Below are positions 50,948 through 56,583 of a DNA stretch of 56,583 nucleotides, piece after piece. The notes below the pieces were generated by a model, which was not told where the DNA came from, made no database searches, and saw nothing but the letters and a program-made list of their open reading frames with translations. Source of the DNA: Mycoplasma sp. CAG:776 (GTDB lineage Bacteria; Bacillota_I; Bacilli_A; RF39; UBA660); NCBI GenBank assembly GCA_000438195.1, contig FR903054.1, forward strand, positions 5,956 to 62,538, read 5' to 3'. A program made the translations under genes and the position numbers. Each line of letters starts with the position of its first letter. Positions within the stretch are counted from its first letter, which is position 1.

Positions 50948-52939
50948 ATGGAAGATGCAAAGAAAAGAATTCAAGAATTAACTAGTATTTTAAGGCAGGC
51001 TAATTATGAGTATTATAATATGGATAATCCAAGTATTACAGATCAAGAATATGATAAATATTTGAGAGAATTAATTAATTTGGAAGAAAAATATCCTCTT
51101 TTAGCTGATCCTAATAGTCCTACTAAGAGAGTTGGGGGAGAAGCAATTGATAAATTCGTAAAGGTCAAACATTCTATTCCTATGATTAGTTTATCTAATG
51201 TTTTTAATGAAGAGGAAATTAGAGCTTTTGATCAACGAATTAGAAATGCAGGTCTTCATCCAGAGTATGTTTGCGAACTTAAAATTGATGGACTTAGTGT
51301 ATCTTTGCACTATGAACATGGTAAACTTAAATTTGCAGCAACAAGAGGAGATGGTATTACGGGAGAAGATATTACTCATAATGTAAAGACAATCAAAACT
51401 GTCCCTCTTGATTTAGGACAAGATATTGACATTGAGGTTCGTGGTGAGATTTACATGAATAAAAAAACATTAGAAAAATTAAACCAAGAACGAGAAAAAA
51501 ATGGCGAAGTGAAATTACAAAATGTTAGAAATGCTGCTGCTGGTTCTATTAGACAATTAGATCCTAAAATAGCTGCTAAAAGACATTTGGATACTTGGAT
51601 TTATCATCTTCCTAATCCTCTTGATTATCAAATTAATACACATTATGAAGCTTTAGAATATATGAAGTCTTTAGGATTTAAAGTAAATAGTGCTTCAAAA
51701 TTGGTAAAAGATGTAAATGGTATATTAGATTTTATCCGAGAATATACAGAAAAAAGAAATACTCTTCCTTATGAAATAGATGGGATCGTTATTAAAGTAA
51801 ATGATATTAGAATGCAACAAGAACTTGGTTCAACGGTGAAATATCCAAGATGGGCTACGGCTTATAAGTTTCCAGCAGAAGAAGTACTTACAAAATTAGT
51901 GGATATTAAATTTACAGTTGGAAGAACTGGTCAAGTAACTCCAAATGCGGTTTTAGAACCGGTATTAGTTATGGGTTCAACAATTAGAAGAGCTACTTTA
52001 CATAATGAAGATTATTGTAAAGAGTTAGATTTAAGAGTTGGAGATATTGTTTCTATAAAAAAAGCAGGCGATGTTATTCCTGAGGTTGTGGAAGCAAAAA
52101 AAGAGCGAAGACTAGGAACAGAAGTACCATTTGAAATGATTAATGAATGTCCTATTTGTGGAAGTCCTTTAGTAAAAAAAGGAAATGTGGATTACTTTTG
52201 TGTTAATGATAACTGTCCTAAGAAAAATATTGAAGGTTTAATTCATTTTGCTAGTCGTAATGCGATGAATATTGATGGCTTGGGAGATGAAATATTAGAA
52301 GATTTTTATAATGAAGGCTTTATTCGTTCTATTCCGGACTTTTATCATTTAAATGAGCATAAAGAAGATATTATTGAACTTGAGGGCTATGGTTTAAAGA
52401 AAGTGACAAACTTGTTATTGGCTATTGAGGAAAGTAAACAAAATAGTCTCGAAAGGCTTATTTTTGGATTAGGTATTTCAGGTATTGGGGCGAAGAATGC
52501 TAAACTTTTGGCTAGCACTTTTAAAGATATGGAACATTTATCAAATGCTACTTATGAGGAATTGATTAATATTAAGGATATTGGTGATATTTTAGCGCAA
52601 AATATTGTTAATTATTTTGCTAATCCTGATAATATTTCTCTTATTAATACTTTAGAAGATTTGGGTGTTAATATGAAATATATGGGTACCCAAGTTAAAC
52701 AAAATGAAAATTTTACAGATAAAAAGTTTGTAATTACTGGTACGATTAGTTTTATGTCACGAGATGAAATAAAAGCCCTTATTGAATCTTATGGTGGTAA
52801 AAGTATTGACAGCGTTAGTAAAAAGACTGATGTTGTAATTGTTGGAGATGCTCCAGGTAGTAAGTATGATAAAGCTAAAGAACTAGGAATTACAATTTGG
52901 GATGAAAATCAATTAAAAGAAATTGTAGATAGTTTGTAA
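50948..52939 (+). CDS. ligA: NAD+-dependent DNA ligase
   Basis: 663 aa. Adenylation Lys in CELKIDGLS, ATRGDG, four-Cys zinc finger CPICG...CVNDNCPKK, HhH domain GISGIGAKNA, and C-terminal BRCT. Consumes NAD to seal nicks, a link with the NAD operon of this window. The usual pcrA-ligA neighbourhood is kept, with the pseudogene and twin genes inserted between. Confidence 0.98.
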   Translation: MEDAKKRIQELTSILRQANYEYYNMDNPSITDQEYDKYLRELINLEEKYPLLADPNSPTKRVGGEAIDKFVKVKHSIPMISLSNVFNEEEIRAFDQRIRNAGLHPEYVCELKIDGLSVSLHYEHGKLKFAATRGDGITGEDITHNVKTIKTVPLDLGQDIDIEVRGEIYMNKKTLEKLNQEREKNGEVKLQNVRNAAAGSIRQLDPKIAAKRHLDTWIYHLPNPLDYQINTHYEALEYMKSLGFKVNSASKLVKDVNGILDFIREYTEKRNTLPYEIDGIVIKVNDIRMQQELGSTVKYPRWATAYKFPAEEVLTKLVDIKFTVGRTGQVTPNAVLEPVLVMGSTIRRATLHNEDYCKELDLRVGDIVSIKKAGDVIPEVVEAKKERRLGTEVPFEMINECPICGSPLVKKGNVDYFCVNDNCPKKNIEGLIHFASRNAMNIDGLGDEILEDFYNEGFIRSIPDFYHLNEHKEDIIELEGYGLKKVTNLLLAIEESKQNSLERLIFGLGISGIGAKNAKLLASTFKDMEHLSNATYEELINIKDIGDILAQNIVNYFANPDNISLINTLEDLGVNMKYMGTQVKQNENFTDKKFVITGTISFMSRDEIKALIESYGGKSIDSVSKKTDVVIVGDAPGSKYDKAKELGITIWDENQLKEIVDSL

Positions 52940-52955
52940 ACTGTTTACATTTTTT
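52936..52955 (+). terminator. Weak terminator behind ligA
   Basis: GTAAA/TTTAC with a 3-base loop and a T-run; overlaps the stop codon. Confidence 0.45.
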
Positions 52956-52984
52956 GTTTACAATTTTTGTAAAATAATTATAAA

Positions 52985-53013
52985 TTGTCTTATTGCTTAA
53001 ATAATGTTATAAT
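52985..53013 (+). promoter_or_regulatory. Promoter of the 167-aa/GGDEF/BrkB operon
   Basis: TTGTCT, 17-base spacer, TATAAT. Confidence 0.65.
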
Positions 53014-53035
53014 TAATTAGCTATGAGGTGAATGA

Positions 53036-53539
53036 ATGAAAAAATTAAAAAAGATATGGCAAGAAAATAATGTTTTATTTGTTTTACTTTTTATTTTGAT
53101 TGCTTGTTTGATTGCAATATCTGTAGTAGTAATTACTTATTTCGTAGGGGATTCTAGTTCTAAATATGGAGATCGTTTAGAAGGAATAGAGGATTATCCA
53201 TTTGATGAAAATATGCAAAAGGATATTATTGCTCAAATTAAAGAAAATGAAATTGTAGAAGATGTTACCATGCGAGTAAGTGGTAAAATTATTTATATAA
53301 CAATTACTTTTGTACCAGCTACAACTTTGGTAGAGGGGCAAAGTATTGCTATGGCTTCTTTGGAATATTTTAGTGAAGAAACTTTAAGTTTTTATGATCT
53401 AGAATATATGATTGAATCGGAAGGTACGGAAGATTCAGATGGTTTTACATTGTTAGGGGCAAAGAATGTTTCAGGTACTGGTGGTATTGTTTGGAATAAT
53501 AATACCCCATTTGAGGAAGAAGAAACAGAAGAAGAGTAG
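53036..53539 (+). CDS. Unknown membrane-anchored extracytoplasmic protein
   Basis: 167 aa. One N-terminal membrane helix (about 14-37), a folded domain rich in alternating Val/Ile, and an acidic Glu-rich tail. No family recognised. First of three co-oriented genes; SD GAGGTG. It may be a partner of the sensor-like protein encoded next. Confidence 0.6.
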   Translation: MKKLKKIWQENNVLFVLLFILIACLIAISVVVITYFVGDSSSKYGDRLEGIEDYPFDENMQKDIIAQIKENEIVEDVTMRVSGKIIYITITFVPATTLVEGQSIAMASLEYFSEETLSFYDLEYMIESEGTEDSDGFTLLGAKNVSGTGGIVWNNNTPFEEEETEEE

Positions 53540-53546
53540 GTAGTTT

Positions 53547-55574
53547 ATGAAAAATAAAAAAAGTGTAATTATTACGATTGTTGTAATAATTGCCGTAGTT
53601 ATTATAGGTTTAATTACTTATCGCGTTTTAACGAATGAAAATAAACTCACTGCTAGTGAGAGAAGATGGATTAATAATAATATTGATACTGTTCAAAATA
53701 TTAATGTTGTAAATGATGTTAATTTGTTTGGAAATACTGGTACAGGAGTTTTTTATGAATTTTTAAATGACTTTGAACAAGAATATAAGTTAGAACTTAA
53801 TCCTGTTACTTTTAATTATGGTGAACAAACTAGTGCTCTTACTTTAGGGATTGTTAAATCTTTAAAGGAAAATGATTTTGTTTTTTATACAGATCATTAT
53901 GTTTTGGTTGGTTTAGAAGATGAGGTTGTTAGTGGTTATCAAGATTTAGAAGGATTGGATATTGGAGTTGTAAAAGATGATGCTTCTTATATTAGTAGTT
54001 ATTTTGCTGATATAGGTAATATTACTTTGTCACAATATGAAGATAAAGCCAAGTTATTAGAAGCATTTAGTGATCATGAAGATATTCATTATATGATTGT
54101 TCCTTTAAGTATATATTTAGATGAAATATTAAAGAATGATTATGTTATTAATTATCATTTATCAGATATTGAACTTTATTATGTTATTAGAGGTAATGAT
54201 GATACTTTAACTAGTATTTTAGAAAAGTTTTATTATAATTGGTATCAAGATAATTTAGATTCTTATTTGAAGAGAGAAGAGTTTAATTTATTTACTACAG
54301 CTTTGGGAATTAGCGAAACTGAAGTGGATGCTATGCGTTCCATTACTTACAATTATGGATTCATTAATAATAGTCCTTATGAAGTTATTATGAGTGGTAA
54401 TTATGGGGGAATTATCGCTATGTATTTGTATGATTTTAGTGAATTTAGTGATGTTGAATTTAATTATACAAAATATCGTAATTTAAATCGCTTTAAAAAG
54501 GCAGTTAGCAATAATGATATAGATTTATATTTTAATTATTATAATTTGAGTGATAATTATTATGATATAGATTCTAATTTGGCAATTCGTTATAGTGTTA
54601 TAGCTAGTAATGAAAATAATTTAGTTGTTAATAGTATTCAAAGTTTAGTTGGAAAAACAGTTTATGTTGATGAAAATAGTTTCTTACATGACTATTTAAG
54701 TAGTATTAAAGGAATTCAAATAGAAACTTATGAAGATGAAAAAGATTTGAAAAAACTTAATCGAAAAGATGTTATTATTGTAATTGATAAAAATATTTTT
54801 GATTTATATTCAGGTAGTAATTTATCTAATTATACAGAGAGATATACTAGTTCTTTAAATGATACTTATCAATTTAAATCGAGAACTGATAGTGCATTTT
54901 ATAAATTATTTAGTAAATATGCTATGGTAGTAGATCATAATAAAGTTATTTATGATGGAATGTATAGTCATAGCATGACTGTTAGAACGGGTAGTATTTT
55001 AGGTACTATTGCTAAATATATTTTAATTACTTTAGTCATTTTTGCAGTTATCTTTATTATCTTTTATAAAAATAGTAAAAGAATTAAGATTGCTAAACGT
55101 ATTAAAAAAGATAATAAGATGAAATTTATTGATCAATTAACTAGTCTTAAAAATAGAAATTACTTGAATGAATATATTCATAATTGGAATAATAATACTG
55201 TTTATCCTCAAACAATGATTGTAATAGATCTAAATAATATTCAGTTTATTAATGATACACTTGGTTATGAAGAGGGAGATAAACAAATTAAGGCAGCGGC
55301 TAATATTTTAATTAAAACACAGCTTAATAATAGTGATATTATGAGAACGGATGGTAATGAATTTTTAATTTATTTAGTTGGTTTTACGCAAAAGCAAGTC
55401 ACAAATTATATTCATAAATTAAATAAAGAATTTAAAAAGTTACCTTATGAATATGGGGCTGAATTTGGTTATTCGATGATTAATGATAATGTTAAAACAA
55501 TTGAAGATGCTATATTAGAAGCAACTGATGAGATGAAGAGTCAAAAAAAGAAAAGTGAGGATAAAAATGCGTGA
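53547..55574 (+). CDS. Membrane sensor: solute-binding modules plus degenerate GGDEF domain
   Basis: 675 aa. N-terminal helix (7-26), two periplasmic-type substrate-binding (family 3 SBP-like) modules at about 55-255 and 260-480, a second helix at about 490-510, and a cytosolic GGDEF-fold domain from about 530. The signature is RTDGNEF (residues 600-606) instead of RxGGDEF, with the metal Asp (VIDLNNIQFIND) kept. It is therefore a predicted non-canonical or inactive diguanylate cyclase, perhaps a receptor. The 3' end overlaps the BrkB gene by 8 bases. Confidence 0.85.
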   Translation: MKNKKSVIITIVVIIAVVIIGLITYRVLTNENKLTASERRWINNNIDTVQNINVVNDVNLFGNTGTGVFYEFLNDFEQEYKLELNPVTFNYGEQTSALTLGIVKSLKENDFVFYTDHYVLVGLEDEVVSGYQDLEGLDIGVVKDDASYISSYFADIGNITLSQYEDKAKLLEAFSDHEDIHYMIVPLSIYLDEILKNDYVINYHLSDIELYYVIRGNDDTLTSILEKFYYNWYQDNLDSYLKREEFNLFTTALGISETEVDAMRSITYNYGFINNSPYEVIMSGNYGGIIAMYLYDFSEFSDVEFNYTKYRNLNRFKKAVSNNDIDLYFNYYNLSDNYYDIDSNLAIRYSVIASNENNLVVNSIQSLVGKTVYVDENSFLHDYLSSIKGIQIETYEDEKDLKKLNRKDVIIVIDKNIFDLYSGSNLSNYTERYTSSLNDTYQFKSRTDSAFYKLFSKYAMVVDHNKVIYDGMYSHSMTVRTGSILGTIAKYILITLVIFAVIFIIFYKNSKRIKIAKRIKKDNKMKFIDQLTSLKNRNYLNEYIHNWNNNTVYPQTMIVIDLNNIQFINDTLGYEEGDKQIKAAANILIKTQLNNSDIMRTDGNEFLIYLVGFTQKQVTNYIHKLNKEFKKLPYEYGAEFGYSMINDNVKTIEDAILEATDEMKSQKKKSEDKNA

Positions 55575-56415
55575 GAAAATAAAAAGGGGGGCTAGTAATT
55601 TCTTTAAAATTATTACAAAGCCGGAAATGGAAATCTTACCAGGACATCTTGCTTTTTCTTTTGTTATATCAATTGTTCCTACTCTTACAATATTAACTTA
55701 TATAGCTTCTATTTTTCATTTTGATTTACAATTTATAAATGATTTTATTTCTCAAGCTTTTAGTCAAGAGTTTGCTGATATGCTTTTAGGTGTTAATATG
55801 ATTGTAAAAGCAGATTGGAATTTCTTTTTAACACTTATTATAGCTTATATTATTGCTAGTAATGGGGCTGCTAGTGTCATTGCTAGCTCTAATATGATTT
55901 ATGGAATTAAAAATTCTAGTTTTTTTAAGAGAAGATTAAAATCATTATTTATGATTTTAATTATTATTCTTTTATTTGTTTTTTTACTTATATTTAGCGT
56001 ATTTGGTAATAAAATTATTGAAATGTTGCAGATTATGGATATTAGTGAAAAAATTATCACTAATATTACTTTAGTTATTAGTGTTCTTAAAGGGCCTATT
56101 TCTTGGTTTATTATTTTCTTCTTTATTAAAATTATTTTTACAATGGCACCTGATAAAAAGATAAAGAGTAATGAAGTAAATAAAGGAGCAATATTTACTA
56201 CAATTGGTTTTGTTGTTATTACTTATATTTATTCTCTTTATACTACTCATTTTGCTAATTATGATGTATTTTATGGGAATTTGGCAAGTATTGTAGTGCT
56301 TATGATTTGGCTTTATTTGTTATCTTATGTCTTTACAATTGGATTAGCTTTAAATTATAGAGAAGAAGTTATAACTTTAGAAAAAACACAAAAGTTAGTT
56401 ACAGTAGAGAAGTAA
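55567..56415 (+). CDS. YihY/BrkB-family inner-membrane protein
   Basis: 282 aa from ATG 55567 (SD GAGG six bases before; a GTG at 55555 is in frame but overlaps more). Six hydrophobic helices; the start PGHLAFSFVISIVPTLT is the family hallmark. The function of YihY proteins is not fixed (lipid or small-molecule transport has been proposed). Last gene of the operon. Confidence 0.85.
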   Translation: MREKIKRGASNFFKIITKPEMEILPGHLAFSFVISIVPTLTILTYIASIFHFDLQFINDFISQAFSQEFADMLLGVNMIVKADWNFFLTLIIAYIIASNGAASVIASSNMIYGIKNSSFFKRRLKSLFMILIIILLFVFLLIFSVFGNKIIEMLQIMDISEKIITNITLVISVLKGPISWFIIFFFIKIIFTMAPDKKIKSNEVNKGAIFTTIGFVVITYIYSLYTTHFANYDVFYGNLASIVVLMIWLYLLSYVFTIGLALNYREEVITLEKTQKLVTVEK

Positions 56416-56436
56416 AATTAATTACTTCTTTTTTTT
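56409..56436 (+). terminator. Terminator behind BrkB-family gene
   Basis: GAAGTAA/TTACTTC with AATTAA loop and T8 tail; the left arm includes the stop codon. Confidence 0.85.
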
Positions 56437-56468
56437 ATGATTATTTGCAGATTATTTTCACAAAAATA

Positions 56469-56511
56469 TTGACTGTTTCTAAATATTATTGTATATTCTA
56501 TATAGAATATA
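56469..56511 (+). promoter_or_regulatory. Promoter overlapped by a 20-bp perfect palindrome
   Basis: TTGACT, 17-base spacer, TATATT (56492-56497). TATATTCTAT/ATAGAATATA is perfectly self-complementary over 56492-56511, covering the -10 and start. The regulated gene lies beyond the right edge. Confidence 0.7.
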
Positions 56512-56539
56512 ATAGTTATATTTTGACTATTGAGAATTT

Positions 56540-56557
56540 TTGACAAGTTTTGTCGAA
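56540..56557 (+). promoter_or_regulatory. Third Spo0A-like box pair
   Basis: TTGACAAG-TTTTGTCGAA: TTTGTCGAA (56549-56557) is a perfect 0A box with an inverted partner upstream (minus CTTGTCAA). It lies downstream of the palindromic promoter, near the window edge; target gene not visible. Confidence 0.65.
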
Positions 56558-56583
56558 AGTAATGAAAGTAGAAATAAAAAGGT

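Noticed and set aside
1..56583. Mycoplasma-type genetic code (TGA = Trp)
   Set aside because: Genes use TGG for Trp and TGA as real stops in several ATGA overlaps (for example coaE/coaD, coaD/MBL).

Overview
The window is strongly AT-rich DNA from a low-GC Bacillota, most likely a gut Bacilli lineage (Erysipelotrichales/RF39-like). This is inferred from the base composition, the T-box, the Spo0A-type boxes, the spoIIAA-sigF pair, NAD-dependent ligase beside PcrA, and Bacillota-style A/T-rich intrinsic terminators. The standard genetic code is used: TGA acts as a stop in several tight ATGA overlaps, and TGG encodes Trp.

Layout. 1-7.1 kb: 3' end of a retron-type reverse transcriptase, ychF, an unknown protein, YwaF-like and Bax-inhibitor-1 membrane proteins, a minus-strand glycosyltransferase/CmpB-like pair, an NPQTG-anchored surface protein, and tRNA-Gly. 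7.1-15.1 kb: an accessory island directly behind tRNA-Gly. It holds small ORFs, a leader RNA with terminator, 12-bp tandem repeats, a large serine recombinase, a hairpin cluster resembling an oriT, a MobV relaxase, a T-box-controlled and editing-domain-less threonyl-tRNA synthetase preceded by a Thr-rich micro-ORF, two unknown proteins, and transcription-stopping hairpins. 15.1-18.0 kb: an SF1 helicase with a C-terminal nuclease-like domain (possible defence gene) and an MGMT-family protein.

18.1-23.2 kb: an NAD salvage operon (pncA-pncB-nudix-prs-nadE-nadD) from one near-consensus promoter; it also makes its own PRPP. 23.2-27.8 kb: GNAT and HAD genes, then a minus-strand operon coaE-coaD-MBL-Nudix/PHP joined by ATGA overlaps. 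27.8-30 kb: a LysR regulator and rpsF-ssb-rpsR with a likely S6:S18 leader. 30.3-34.2 kb: a split-permease ABC exporter divergent from spoIIAA-sigF, which lacks spoIIAB. An inverted pair of Spo0A-like boxes lies between the two. tRNA-Thr follows. 34.2-36.8 kb: accessory or decayed DNA and unknown genes. 36.9-39.4 kb: rpsO and pnp.

39.5-45.5 kb: a frameshifted remnant, a GT4 glycosyltransferase, a double-HTH regulator, and two large paralogous surface proteins. One carries an adenine-depleted block in the position expected for a variable ligand-binding patch. A second Spo0A-like box pair lies upstream of them. 45.6-56.6 kb: pcrA, a broken AlbA/HATPase pseudogene, twin nucleotidyltransferases, ligA, a membrane protein with solute-binding modules and a degenerate GGDEF, a BrkB-family protein, and at the right edge a promoter with a 20-bp palindrome plus a third Spo0A-like box.

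Most unusual points: the editing-less ThrRS cassette with Thr-coded leader elements, the spoIIAA-sigF module without its anti-sigma factor, the A-depleted block in a surface protein, the Nudix-PHP fusion, and the leader RNA and iteron-like repeats before the recombinase. All coordinates and motif calls were read by eye; no database search was possible.
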